Assembly (NCBI RefSeq): GCF_003330765.1
Contig: NZ_CP024904.1
Location: 920,906 to 984,905 of the forward strand
DNA from: Burkholderia pyrrocinia
GTDB taxonomy: Bacteria; Pseudomonadota; Gammaproteobacteria; Burkholderiales; Burkholderiaceae
DNA length: 64,000 bases
Direction of reading: 5' to 3'
This document shows positions 9,036 through 18,052 of the stretch, in pieces. The notes under the pieces are model-generated. The model ran no database searches and had not been told where the DNA came from. It was given only the letters and a program-made list of their open reading frames with translations. Positions within the stretch are counted from its first letter, which is position 1. Every line of letters begins with the position of its first letter. A program made the position numbers and the translations under genes.

Positions 9036-10706
9036 ATGCAATCCGCGTCGGCGGCTTCGGCCGCACCCGTGACGATTTTCGCGGCACGCCGCGTCCTGAC
9101 GATGAACCCGGCGCAGCCGTCGGCCACGCACGTCGCCGTGCGCGACAGCCGCATCCTCGCGGTCGGCGACGCCGCCGACGCAGCGGCGTGGCCCGCGCGA
9201 TTCGGCGCGTGCATGCGTGACGACACGCTGCGCGACAAGGTGCTGATGCCCGGGCTCGTCGAAGGGCATTGCCACCTGATGGAAGGCGCGATGTGGGATG
9301 CCGTGTACGTCGGCTACTACGACCGGCGTGGCCCCGACGGCACGTTGTGGCCGGGCCTGCGCTCGCTCGACGCGGTGCTCGAGCGGCTCGCCGATGCCGA
9401 GCGCGCGATGACCGACGACGGCCCGCTGCTCGCGTGGGGCTTCGATCCGATCTTCTTCGGCACGGCGCGGCTGACAGTGCGCGAGCTCGACCGCGTGTCG
9501 GCACGCCGGCCGATCGCGATCCTGCATGCGAGCGTGCACCTGATGAACGTGAACGGCGCGATGCTTGCGCGCGCGAGCATCGACGAGGATACCGACATCG
9601 ACGGCGTGTCGCGCGATGCCGACGGCCGCCCGACCGGCGAGCTGCAGGAGTTCGCGGCGATGCTGCCGGTCTATCAGACGATCGGCGGCAAACTGGCGAT
9701 TTCCGCGAGCGAGAAGCCGCATGCGATCTGGAATTTCGGGCGCGTCGCGCAGCTCGCGGGCGTGACGACGGCCACCGATCTCGTCAACGACTTGTCGCCG
9801 GACGGCAACCGCACGCTGCACGAGGTCACCGCCGACGCCGACTATCCGGTGCGGATCGTGCCGGCCTTCGCGCCGCAGCGCAATCCGGCACGCTCGGCCG
9901 ACAGCGTGCTCGCGGCGATCGGGCGCAATACCGGCAAGCTGCATTTCGGGCCCGTGAAATTCATCGTCGATGGGTCGATCCAGGGCTTCACCGCGCGCGT
10001 GCGCTGGCCCGGCTACGCGGGCGGGCAGCCGAACGGGCTGTGGCTGATTCCGCCGTCGCAACTCGTCGACGTGTTCGAGCCGTACCATCGCGCGGGGCTG
10101 CAGCTGCACGTGCATACCAACGGCGACGAAGCGACCGACGTCGTGCTCGACGCGATGACGACGCTGCTCGCGCGTCATCCGCGCCCCGATCACCGCCATA
10201 CGCTGCAGCACTGCCAGATGGCGGACGCCGCGCAGCTCCGGCGCGTTCGCGCGCTCGGGATGTGCGTGAACTTCTTCGCGAATCATCTGTACTACTGGGG
10301 AGATGCGCATTACAGCCAGACCGTCGGCCCCGATCGTGCGAACCGGATGAATGCGGCCGGCTCCGCGCGGCGGCTCGGCATTCCATTCGCGCTGCACTCG
10401 GATGCGCCGATCACGCCGCTGAATCCGCTGTTCACCGCGTGGTGCGCGGTGCAGCGCGAGACGGCGTCCGGGCGCGTGCTCGGCGCAGGCGAGCGGCTTG
10501 CGGTCGACGATGCGCTGCATGCGATCACGCTCGGCGCGGCGTATACGTTGCGGATGGATCATCTCGTCGGCAGCATCGAGGTCGGCAAGTTCGCGGATTT
10601 CGCGGTGCTCGACGACGATCCGTCGGCTTGCGCGCCCGCGCGCCTGAAAGAACTGGCCGTGTGGGGCACCGTGCTCGGCGGACGCGTGTTCCGGTCGCCG
10701 CGATGA
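9036..10706 (+). CDS. YtcJ/AepA-like metal-dependent amidohydrolase
   Basis: A 556-residue amidohydrolase of the amidohydrolase_3 (YtcJ/AepA) type. It has the metal-binding HxH as 'EGHCHLMEG' near residue 79, 'LHVHTNGDEA' and 'HTLQHCQ' in the middle of the barrel, and a C-terminal composite-sandwich strand 'GSIEVGKFADFAVLDDDP'. No signal peptide, so cytosolic. It hydrolyses an unknown amide, carbamate or ring. The gene ends inside the start of a CobW-like GTPase gene (ATGA overlap), which points to metal delivery to this enzyme. Confidence 0.9.
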   Translation: MQSASAASAAPVTIFAARRVLTMNPAQPSATHVAVRDSRILAVGDAADAAAWPARFGACMRDDTLRDKVLMPGLVEGHCHLMEGAMWDAVYVGYYDRRGPDGTLWPGLRSLDAVLERLADAERAMTDDGPLLAWGFDPIFFGTARLTVRELDRVSARRPIAILHASVHLMNVNGAMLARASIDEDTDIDGVSRDADGRPTGELQEFAAMLPVYQTIGGKLAISASEKPHAIWNFGRVAQLAGVTTATDLVNDLSPDGNRTLHEVTADADYPVRIVPAFAPQRNPARSADSVLAAIGRNTGKLHFGPVKFIVDGSIQGFTARVRWPGYAGGQPNGLWLIPPSQLVDVFEPYHRAGLQLHVHTNGDEATDVVLDAMTTLLARHPRPDHRHTLQHCQMADAAQLRRVRALGMCVNFFANHLYYWGDAHYSQTVGPDRANRMNAAGSARRLGIPFALHSDAPITPLNPLFTAWCAVQRETASGRVLGAGERLAVDDALHAITLGAAYTLRMDHLVGSIEVGKFADFAVLDDDPSACAPARLKELAVWGTVLGGRVFRSPR

Positions 10707-11728
10707 GTGCGCATGCCGCGGCCACTGCGACTGCGATCGCACCGATCGACCTCGCGGTGGTCGGTGGCTATCTCGGTGCGGGCAAGACGACGCTCGTCAA
10801 CGCGATCCTGCAGGCGCCGCATGGCCGGCGCATCGCGGTGCTCGTCAACGATTTCGGCGCGGTGAACATCGATGCGCGCCTCGTGCGCGCGCGCGGCGAC
10901 GACGTAATCGAACTCGACAACGGTTGCATCTGCTGCACGATCGGCGGCGCGCTCGTCGATGCACTGTCGCGCGTCGCGACGCGCGACGTGCGACCCGAAC
11001 TGCTGCTCGTCGAAGCGAGCGGCGTGGCCGATCCCGCGAAGATCGCGCAGATCGGACTGCTGAACGGTGCCTTCCGGTTGACGTCGGTGCTTGTCGTCGC
11101 CGATGCACTGGCGTGGCGCGACACGCTGGCCGATCCGCTCGTCGGCGCGATGGCGCAGCGCCAGCTCGACGGCGCGGGCGCGATCGTCGTGACCAAGCTC
11201 GACCGGCTTGCGCCGGCGCAGCGCGACGCGGTGCTCGACGACGTGCGCACGTGTGCGCCGACCGATATCGTTGTCGCGGCACGGCATGGCGAGATTCCGC
11301 TCGCGCTGCTGTTCGACGCGGCGGTGCCCGATCGCCGAAACAGGTCGGATCTCGCGCGCATGCGCCGGCCGATCGGTCGTGACGCGATGCCGGCGTTCGC
11401 GAGCGTCACCGTCGCCGTGCCGGAGGTGCTCGACAAGGCGCGCTTGCGTGCGTGGCTGAAGGCGTTGCCGCGCACGATCCTGCGCGCGAAAGGCATCGTG
11501 CGCATGGCCGATGCGGATGGTGCGGTCGGCACGCGCGTCTGTCAGGTCGCCGCGCGGCGCATCCGGTTCTCGTCGATGGAAGACGAAGGCCTGGCCGCGC
11601 ACGAAGGGGACGGCGTCATGGTGTTCATCGGGATCATCGATGCTGCTACGGAAGCCGGGTTGCGCGACGGCATCGTGCAATGCAGCGTGGCCGCCGGGAC
11701 GGTTGCGATGACATCGAACGTCGATTGA
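10703..11728 (+). CDS. CobW/COG0523 family metallochaperone GTPase
   Basis: A 341-residue G3E GTPase. The Walker A motif GGYLGAGKT is at residues 21-29, and the diagnostic metal-binding CxCC motif is C75-I-C77-C78. A conserved 'VLVNDFGAVNID' lies between them and a guanine-specificity 'TKLD' motif follows later. COG0523 proteins load zinc, cobalt or other metals into client enzymes. The four-base overlap with the amidohydrolase gene makes that enzyme the likely client (inference). Confidence 0.92.
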   Translation: MSAHAAATATAIAPIDLAVVGGYLGAGKTTLVNAILQAPHGRRIAVLVNDFGAVNIDARLVRARGDDVIELDNGCICCTIGGALVDALSRVATRDVRPELLLVEASGVADPAKIAQIGLLNGAFRLTSVLVVADALAWRDTLADPLVGAMAQRQLDGAGAIVVTKLDRLAPAQRDAVLDDVRTCAPTDIVVAARHGEIPLALLFDAAVPDRRNRSDLARMRRPIGRDAMPAFASVTVAVPEVLDKARLRAWLKALPRTILRAKGIVRMADADGAVGTRVCQVAARRIRFSSMEDEGLAAHEGDGVMVFIGIIDAATEAGLRDGIVQCSVAAGTVAMTSNVD

Positions 11729-11859
11729 TCGGCGTCGCGCATTCGGGTTACGCTTCGGCGGGCGACGGCATGCGCCGCATGCCGGGCCGGGCATTTTTAC
11801 CTCGAACGTCGCGGGCACGTAGCTTCTACAGGCCCGCGACCCAGCGACGATCCAAGCCG

Positions 11860-12942
11860 ATGACCATCCAGAACCGATCGAATGCTCGCGCCGACGAGCG
11901 AGGGCAGGCCGCGATTCCCGCACGCGGCGCGCGGCGCACGAACCTGCGCTCCGTCGCGGCGGCCGCGCTGCTGACGTTATTGCCGATCGCCGCGCACGCG
12001 GCCGGCTTCGACTGCGCGAAGGCCGCTTCGCCGACCGAGAAGACGATCTGCGCGGACGCCGCAGTGTCGAAGCTCGACGGCGACTTGGCGACGGCGTGGA
12101 AGAAGGCGCTTGCGAAAGGCGGCGATACGGCCGCGCTGAAGGCCGCGCAGTTGAAATGGCTGAAGCAGCGTGACCAGTGCGGTAGCGACGCGCCGTGCCT
12201 GGGCGACCGCTACCGCGAACGGCTCGCGAGCCTGAGCGGCACACCGCTTGCCGCCGACCGCTGGCAGCAAACGTGGTACCTGACGAGCGACAACCCGTCG
12301 TTCGGCGGCGTGCTGACGTTCACCGGTACGGCGCCGCGCCTTCATTTCGAGCTGGGCGGCAACAACGGCGCGAATACTGGCGGGCTCGACGGCGACGTCG
12401 TGTTGCACGGCGACAGCGGCACCTACCGCCAGGACAAATGCCGGCTCGATTTCGACCGGAAAGGCGGACGCATCCGCGTCACGCAACAGGGCGCGGATGT
12501 CGATTGCGGCGCCGGCGCGGGCGTCGTCTATGCGGGCAACTACGTGACCGCGTCGCAGTTACAGGCCAAACCGCCGGCCGATCTGCTGAGCCTCAAGGTC
12601 GTGACCGACGCGACGCAGAACGCGATCGCGCACAAGTTGCTCGGCACCGACTATCCGGTGCTCGTCGACATGGTCAACTACAGCGCCGACGAAAAGGATC
12701 TCGACGGGTTGAACGCGCGCGTGAAATCGTATTGGGTGCGCGGCATCGCGACGACGAACGCGGCGATCGTGATGAGCCGCGGCGCCGATCTGTGGATCGG
12801 GCTGCTCGTGTTCGACGCGCAGGACAAGGTCCGGATGCGCTATTACTCGAACGCGCAGGCGTGGAAAAAGACCGTGCCGAAGACCCTCCGCGCATGGCAC
12901 GACAATCTCGACAAGACACTGCCGATCGACGTGATGCAGTGA
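11860..12942 (+). CDS. Secreted LprI-like (DUF1311) N-domain protein
   Basis: A 360-residue exported protein. After an unusually long charged N-region of about 30 residues comes a hydrophobic core and a cleavage site after AHA. Next is a Cys-rich LprI/DUF1311-like domain ('FDCAKAASPTEKTICAD...KQRDQCGSDAPCLGDRYRERLASL') of about 80 residues with paired cysteines. The remaining 240 residues are a beta-rich region I do not recognise. LprI-type domains occur in lysozyme inhibitors and other periplasmic proteins. An internal later start would shorten the N-region, and I cannot exclude it. Confidence 0.8.
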   Translation: MTIQNRSNARADERGQAAIPARGARRTNLRSVAAAALLTLLPIAAHAAGFDCAKAASPTEKTICADAAVSKLDGDLATAWKKALAKGGDTAALKAAQLKWLKQRDQCGSDAPCLGDRYRERLASLSGTPLAADRWQQTWYLTSDNPSFGGVLTFTGTAPRLHFELGGNNGANTGGLDGDVVLHGDSGTYRQDKCRLDFDRKGGRIRVTQQGADVDCGAGAGVVYAGNYVTASQLQAKPPADLLSLKVVTDATQNAIAHKLLGTDYPVLVDMVNYSADEKDLDGLNARVKSYWVRGIATTNAAIVMSRGADLWIGLLVFDAQDKVRMRYYSNAQAWKKTVPKTLRAWHDNLDKTLPIDVMQ

Positions 12943-12949
12943 GCGGGCG

Positions 12950-12968
12950 GGGCGGCCGGCAGCCGCCC
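12950..12968. terminator. Hairpin between convergent genes
   Basis: A GGGCGGC / GCCGCCC 7-bp stem with a CGGCA loop lies between the stop codons of the LprI-like gene and the convergent LacI gene. It is a plausible bidirectional terminator, though without a T run. Confidence 0.5.
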
Positions 12969-12977
12969 GGCGCGCGT

Positions 12978-14063
12978 TCATTGTTTGCGCGATGCGCGCG
13001 CCTGCGCCGGTGGTGCGGCCGATTCCCGCGTGCGCAACTCGGGCAGCACGGCACAACCGGGCCCCGTTGCGCCGTTTTCGAGCGCGTCGAGCAACGCATG
13101 CGCGGCCTGGCGTCCGATCGCATCGGTGTCGACCCACATCGTCGTCAGCGGCGGGCGAATCTCGCGCGCGAGCGCGATGTCGTCGAACCCGGTGATCGAC
13201 AATTGCGCGGGCACGTCGATGCCGAGCGCCTGCGCCTCGAGCAATGCGCCGAGCGCGAGCGCGTCGTTGCCGCAGATCACGGCCGTCGGCCGCGTCGCCG
13301 CGTCGCTGTCGGCGATGGCGCGCAGGCTCGCCCGCCCGAACGCGATCGTGGCCGCGCCTTCGTGCTGATGCACGGGGCGCACCGCGAGCCCGTGCGCGGC
13401 AAGCGTGTCGTGAATGCCGCGCAGGCGGGCCTGGACGCGGTCGTTGTCGGCCGACGGCTGCATGATGATCGCGAAATCGCGGTGGCCGAGGTCGAGCAGG
13501 TGGGTGGTGAGCCGCGCGAACGCCGCGCGGTTGTCGAAGCCGATGCAGCAGTGCGGGCTGTCGTCGCGATACGCATACGTGACGACGTACGGCACGCGAT
13601 GCATCGCAAGCAGTTCGAACAGTTCCGGCGGATACGCTTCGCCGACCAGCGACACGGCTTCCACGCCGCGTGACAGCATCGCGCGCACCTGGGCCAGCGC
13701 CTGCGCGGGATCGTAGTTCGAGCAGCCCAGAAACAGCGTGATGCCGTGCTCCGCCATGACCGCCTGCATGCCCGCGACCTGCGACGCGAACACCTGGTCG
13801 TCGAGCGTCGGAATGATCGCGCCCGTGATGTGGGTGCGCGTGGACGCGAGCGCGCGGCCGGCCGCATTCGGAATCCAGTTCAGTGCGCGCGCCGCGTCGC
13901 GCACGCGCTGCTGCACGTCGGCCGACACCTTGCCGGGATCGTTGTAGACGCGCGAGACGGTCGCGGTCGACACGCCGGCCAGCTTCGCGACATCGCCGAG
14001 CACCGAGCGGCCGCTGCCGCGGCGCGCACGCGACGCGCCGCCGCGGGACGGGGGCGTGCTCAT
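12978..14063 (-). CDS. LacI family transcriptional regulator
   Basis: A 361-residue LacI/GalR repressor. The helix-turn-helix 'LGDVAKLAGVSTATVSRVYN' follows a 20-residue basic lead, then comes the hinge helix 'AGRALAST' and a periplasmic-binding-protein-like effector domain to the C-terminus. It is divergent from a ribokinase-transporter-aldolase operon, and LacI-type operators lie in the shared intergenic region, one directly before the ribokinase start. The effector is probably the substrate of that operon, a sugar or sugar acid. Confidence 0.95.
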   Translation of the reverse strand: MSTPPSRGGASRARRGSGRSVLGDVAKLAGVSTATVSRVYNDPGKVSADVQQRVRDAARALNWIPNAAGRALASTRTHITGAIIPTLDDQVFASQVAGMQAVMAEHGITLFLGCSNYDPAQALAQVRAMLSRGVEAVSLVGEAYPPELFELLAMHRVPYVVTYAYRDDSPHCCIGFDNRAAFARLTTHLLDLGHRDFAIIMQPSADNDRVQARLRGIHDTLAAHGLAVRPVHQHEGAATIAFGRASLRAIADSDAATRPTAVICGNDALALGALLEAQALGIDVPAQLSITGFDDIALAREIRPPLTTMWVDTDAIGRQAAHALLDALENGATGPGCAVLPELRTRESAAPPAQARASRKQ

Positions 14064-14173
14064 CGGCGGTCTCCCGGCGCGGCGGCCCCGCCGGAGCCGC
14101 GCGTTGTCAAAAGCGTCATTGTTTACCCTCGATTCTTGATGGTCCCGCTTGCATTCCCGTTCGAGCCTGTGAG

Positions 14174-14187
14174 AATGTAAGCGCTAT
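14174..14187. promoter_or_regulatory. Partial LacI-type operator (distal)
   Basis: AATGTAAGCGC (14174-14184) matches the left half and centre of the perfect operator at 14282-14299, but the right half is degenerate (TATCTT). It lies about 110 bases upstream, a spacing that would allow looping with the proximal site. It may also serve the divergent LacI promoter. Confidence 0.5.
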
Positions 14188-14281
14188 CTTGATGCTGTTC
14201 CGTATTATGTCAGACACATATCCCATCCACATTGCAAAGTTTTCATCGACGACGGCCTTCCTGGCCATTTTGTCCGGCTCA

Positions 14282-14299
14282 AATGTAAGCGGTTACATT
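14282..14299. promoter_or_regulatory. LacI-type operator before the ribokinase gene
   Basis: AATGTAA-GCGG-TTACATT is a perfect 7-bp inverted repeat around a GC-rich centre, the standard LacI/GalR operator pattern. It ends five bases before the ribokinase ATG, so a bound repressor would block transcription or early elongation. Confidence 0.82.
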
Positions 14300-14304
14300 C
14301 GGAA

Positions 14305-15231
14305 ATGAACGACGCCCATTCACCGCGTATCGCTGTCGTCGGCAGCGTGAACATCGACCTCGTCACCCACGCGCCGCGCCTGCCGGTGCCGGGCGAAACG
14401 CTGCTCGGCACCGATTTCCAGACCGTTCACGGCGGCAAGGGTGCGAACCAGGCGGTTGCCGCCGCGCGCCTGGGCGTGTCGGTCGCGATGATCGGCTGCG
14501 TCGGCGACGACGCGTTCGGTGCGCGCCTGCACGGCGCGCTGGCGGCGGAGCGCATCGACGTGACGCATCTGCATCGCGTCGGCGGCACGGCGACCGGGGT
14601 TGCCGCGATCACGGTCGACGACAGCGGCGCGAACAGCATCGTCGTCGTGCCCGGCGCGAATGCGTGCCTCGATGCCGACCGGATCGACGCGGCGCGCGAA
14701 ACGATCGCCGGGGCGGCGCTGCTCGTCTGCCAGTTGGAAGTGCCGCTCGCCACCGTTGCGCGCGCAATTGCCTGCGCGACCGCGCATCACACGCCGGTGC
14801 TGCTCAATCCCGCACCCGCGCAGCCGCTGCTAGATGCGTTGCTGGCGCGGATCGACTACCTCGTTGTCAACGAAACCGAAGCCGAGTCGCTGACCGGCAT
14901 CGCCGTGGGCGACGATGCGTCGGCCGTGCGCGCCGCCGATGCGCTGTGCGCAAAGGGCGTCGGCAACGTGCTGGTCACGCTCGGCGCGCGCGGCGTCTGC
15001 TGGCGCGGCAGCGCAGGGAACGGCCGGCATCGTGCGATGACGGTGGTCGCCGTCGATACGACCGCGGCCGGCGACACGTTCGTCGGCGGGTTCGCGGCCG
15101 CCCGCGCAGGCGGCGCGTCGATGGACGACGCGATCGGCTTCGGCCAGCGTGCGGCCGCAATCAGCGTCACGCGCTACGGCGCGCAGACCTCGATCCCGAC
15201 GCGCGAAGAAGTGGCACGTATGAACGCCTAG
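14305..15231 (+). CDS. rbsK: Ribokinase-like PfkB family sugar kinase
   Basis: A 308-residue PfkB-family kinase. 'GGKGANQA' at 43-50 binds the sugar, and the C-terminal 'DTTAAGDTFVGGF' (251-263) has the catalytic base D257 and the anion hole. Sequence layout and length match ribokinase best. The neighbours (MFS transporter and DHDPS-like aldolase, no ribose ABC system) suggest it may phosphorylate another sugar or sugar acid such as a 2-keto-3-deoxy compound. It is the first gene of a LacI-controlled operon. Confidence 0.85.
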   Translation: MNDAHSPRIAVVGSVNIDLVTHAPRLPVPGETLLGTDFQTVHGGKGANQAVAAARLGVSVAMIGCVGDDAFGARLHGALAAERIDVTHLHRVGGTATGVAAITVDDSGANSIVVVPGANACLDADRIDAARETIAGAALLVCQLEVPLATVARAIACATAHHTPVLLNPAPAQPLLDALLARIDYLVVNETEAESLTGIAVGDDASAVRAADALCAKGVGNVLVTLGARGVCWRGSAGNGRHRAMTVVAVDTTAAGDTFVGGFAAARAGGASMDDAIGFGQRAAAISVTRYGAQTSIPTREEVARMNA

Positions 15232-15291
15232 ATTCCGCAAGCGACGGAACGGCCGGACCCGGCCGATACCAGTGACATGGAGACAATCGTA

Positions 15292-16611
15292 ATGAGCGAA
15301 AACCAAACTGTTCCGCACGCGCCGCCGCGTATCCGGCGCGGGCAACGCATCGCGCTCGCGCTGTTGATGGCGAGCGGGATCGTCAACTATCTCGATCGCG
15401 GCACGCTGGCCGTCGCGAGCTCGGCGATCCGGGGCGATCTCGGGTTGTCGCTCGCGCAGATGGGGCTGCTGCTGTCGGCGTTCTCGTGGAGCTATGCGTT
15501 GTGCCAGTTTCCCGTCGGCGGGCTCGTCGATCGCATCGGTCCGCGCTGGCTGCTCGGCATCGGGCTGATCGTCTGGTCGTTCGCGCAAGCGGCGGGCGGC
15601 ATCGTGTCCACCTTCGGCTGGTTCATCGTCGCGCGCATCGCGCTCGGCATCGGCGAGGCGCCGCAGTTCCCGTCGGCCGCGCGGGTCGTGAGCAACTGGT
15701 TTCCGCTGCGCGCGCGCGGCACGCCGACCGGGATCTTCAATGCCGCGTCGCCGCTCGGCACCGCGCTCGCGCCGTTGCTGCTGGCGATCCTCGTTGCGTC
15801 GTTCGACTGGCGCTGGGCGTTCGTTGCGACGGGCGCACTCGGGCTCGTCGTCGCCGTCGTATGGTTTGCGCTGTACCGCGATCCGGTGCGTGCGGAATTG
15901 ACCGCGGCCGAGCGTGGTTATCTCGATGCCGATGCACAGACCGCGGTTGCGGCGCCGAAACTGACCTTCGCCGAATGGCGCAGCCTGTTCTCGCACGGCA
16001 CGACCTGGGGGATGCTGATCGGCTTTTTCGGGTCCGTGTACCTGAACTGGGTCTACCTGACCTGGCTGCCCGGGTACCTGACGATGGAGCGCCACATGAG
16101 CCTGATCCGGACCGGGTTTGCCGCATCGGTGCCGTTCCTGTGCGGGTTCGTCGGCTCGCTGGTCGCCGGCTGGCTGTCGGATCTGGTCACGCGTCGCAGC
16201 CGTTCGCCGGTCGTGAGCCGGCGCAACGCAGTGGTGGTCGCGATGCTCGGCATGGTCGCGTTCACGATCCCGGCCGCGCTCGTGCAGAGCAACGCAGTTG
16301 CGCTCGCATGCATTTCGGTCGTGATCTTTCTCGCCAACGCGGCGTCGGCCTGCTCGTGGGCGCTCGCGACGGCGGCCGCGCCGCCGAGCCGTATCGCGTC
16401 GCTCGGCGCGATCCAGAATTTCGGCGGTTTCATCGGCGGTGCGCTTGCGCCTATCCTGACGGGCGTCATTGCGCAGAAGTGGTCGTTCGTGCCGGCGCTG
16501 CTGACCGCCGCGGCGATCGCGTTCGCCGGCGCGATGGCCTACTTGCTGCTGGTGCGCAAGCCGATTCCCGAGCAGGCCGCGAACGCCACGTCGGGACCGT
16601 TGCCGGCCTGA
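15292..16611 (+). CDS. MFS transporter, anion:cation symporter type
   Basis: A 439-residue major facilitator with 12 transmembrane helices. 'NYLDRGTLAVA' in helix 1 and 'GLVDRIGPRW' between helices 2 and 3 are typical of the ACS/glucarate-tartrate transporter family. The ATG at 15292 is chosen because GGAG lies nine bases upstream; an in-frame ATG at 15277 has no such site. As part of the kinase-aldolase operon it probably imports a sugar acid across the inner membrane. Confidence 0.88.
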   Translation: MSENQTVPHAPPRIRRGQRIALALLMASGIVNYLDRGTLAVASSAIRGDLGLSLAQMGLLLSAFSWSYALCQFPVGGLVDRIGPRWLLGIGLIVWSFAQAAGGIVSTFGWFIVARIALGIGEAPQFPSAARVVSNWFPLRARGTPTGIFNAASPLGTALAPLLLAILVASFDWRWAFVATGALGLVVAVVWFALYRDPVRAELTAAERGYLDADAQTAVAAPKLTFAEWRSLFSHGTTWGMLIGFFGSVYLNWVYLTWLPGYLTMERHMSLIRTGFAASVPFLCGFVGSLVAGWLSDLVTRRSRSPVVSRRNAVVVAMLGMVAFTIPAALVQSNAVALACISVVIFLANAASACSWALATAAAPPSRIASLGAIQNFGGFIGGALAPILTGVIAQKWSFVPALLTAAAIAFAGAMAYLLLVRKPIPEQAANATSGPLPA

Positions 16612-16655
16612 GCACGCTGCTGGCACCACGCATTCATTGAAGGAAGGAGAAACAG

Positions 16656-17603
16656 ATGCAACACCAGCAGCAATCGAGCGTAACCATCGAGGGGATCGTG
16701 CCGGTCATGCTGACGCCGTTCGACGACGCCGGCGCGATCGACTACGCGGGGCTCGAGCGGCTCATCGAATGGTATCTGGCGCACGGTTCGGATGCGTTGT
16801 TCGCGGTGGCGCAATCGAGCGAGATGCAGTTCCTGAGTCTTGCCGAACGCGCGGAACTGGCGCGCTTCGTGGTCGAGCGGGTGGCCGGGCGCGTGCCCGT
16901 GGTCGCGTCCGGGCACATCAGCGACGATCTCGACGCGCAGGTCGCCGAGCTGTGCGCGGCGGCCGAATCGGGCGCGCAGGGTGTCGTGCTCGTGACCAAC
17001 CGCCTCGATCCGCAGCGCAAGGGCAGCGCCGCGTTGCTCGACCATCTTCACCGGCTGCTCGCGCGATTGCCGTCGGATCTGCCGCTCGGCCTGTATGAGT
17101 GTCCGGCGCCTTACCGGCGGCTCCTGTCCGATGACGAATTGCGCGCGTGCATCGACACGGGCCGGTTCGTGATGCTCAAGGACGTGAGCTGCGACCTGGA
17201 GACGGTGAAGCGGCGTGTCGCGCTCGCCGCGGGATCGCCGCTGAAGATCCTGAACGCGAACGCCGCGATTGCGTGGGACGCGATGAAGGCGGGTTCCGCC
17301 GGCTTCAACGGCGTGTTCACCAACTTCCACCCGGATCTCTACCGGTGGTTGCGCACGCAAGGAGACACGAATCCGGCGCTGGCCGACGAGCTCTCGACGT
17401 TCCTGGTGGTCTCGGCGGTGTCGGAGGCGCTGGGCTACCCGGCGCTCGCGAAGCTCTACCATCAGCGGATCGGCACCTTCGGGTCGATCCGTTGCCGCGC
17501 GATCGACTACGACGTGCGCGAACGATTCTGGGCGCTCGACGCGGTGCTCGACAAGATCGTGGCCGGAACCGAGCATTTCCGCCGGCGGATCGCTGCGCAG
17601 TAG
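16656..17603 (+). CDS. DHDPS/NAL family aldolase
   Basis: A 315-residue TIM-barrel class I aldolase. The Schiff-base lysine is K175 in 'MLKDVS', and the catalytic tyrosine is Y147 in 'GLYECPAPY'. Their 28-residue spacing equals that of dihydrodipicolinate synthase. The GTT substrate loop is replaced by 'QSS' (53-55), so the substrate is not that of DapA. In this operon it more likely cleaves a keto-deoxy sugar acid. GGAGGAG precedes the start. Confidence 0.88.
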   Translation: MQHQQQSSVTIEGIVPVMLTPFDDAGAIDYAGLERLIEWYLAHGSDALFAVAQSSEMQFLSLAERAELARFVVERVAGRVPVVASGHISDDLDAQVAELCAAAESGAQGVVLVTNRLDPQRKGSAALLDHLHRLLARLPSDLPLGLYECPAPYRRLLSDDELRACIDTGRFVMLKDVSCDLETVKRRVALAAGSPLKILNANAAIAWDAMKAGSAGFNGVFTNFHPDLYRWLRTQGDTNPALADELSTFLVVSAVSEALGYPALAKLYHQRIGTFGSIRCRAIDYDVRERFWALDAVLDKIVAGTEHFRRRIAAQ

Positions 17604-18052
17604 CGGGCGCGGCCGCGCGGTGTCGACGGCGCGCCGGCATCGCCCTGGATGGCTCGAACCCGGCGCCGCGTTCGGGCCGCGTGCGCAACCCGACGAAACC
17701 GCCGGGATCTCCGGTAGCGTCGACGGCGGCAAAGCCGCCTGCCGCGGGCGTGCCGCCACGCGAGCCGTGAAGCTCCGCATCAGCCTTGTTGTTTTCGATT
17801 GTCCACTTTTTCGAGACAGCGAATCATGTTTTGACGGATTGATGATTTGCCGCGAGACAGTAGACTGCACCCGTGCTTCGCCAGAACCGATCCGGAGCGC
17901 GCCACGAAGGCGCGCCCGGACGGATTCTTCGGCGGCGGGCCAGACGGCTTGCCGACCGATTGCGCGAGGAGTGGTTCGTTGCCGACCTGATTCGCCGATT
18001 CGGCGCGCATCGGCAGCGGATGCATCAAACCGTCAATTCAAGGGTGATTGCT
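17604..18052. other. Intergenic region without a gene
   Basis: About 450 bases separate the aldolase from the DoxX gene. The first half is GC-rich with no convincing frame. A less GC-rich stretch from about 17790 to 17870 contains TTGACG at 17831-17836, a possible -35 box for the DoxX gene, but no good -10 box at the right distance. Nothing else is recognised. Confidence 0.4.

Noticed and set aside
9269..10700. Upstream in-frame extension of the CobW-type gene (819 residues in total)
   Set aside because: The extra 478 residues are the amidohydrolase gene read out of frame. The GTPase starts at 10703 with an ATGA overlap.
7608..10742. A 1044-residue minus-strand open frame
   Set aside because: It is the mirror of the symporter and amidohydrolase genes; its translation is Arg/His/Asp-rich with no domain. 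GC-rich codon bias makes such frames open by chance.
14830..16629. A 599-residue minus-strand frame opposite the ribokinase and MFS genes
   Set aside because: Low-complexity Arg-rich translation, no ribosome site, and both plus-strand genes are clear.
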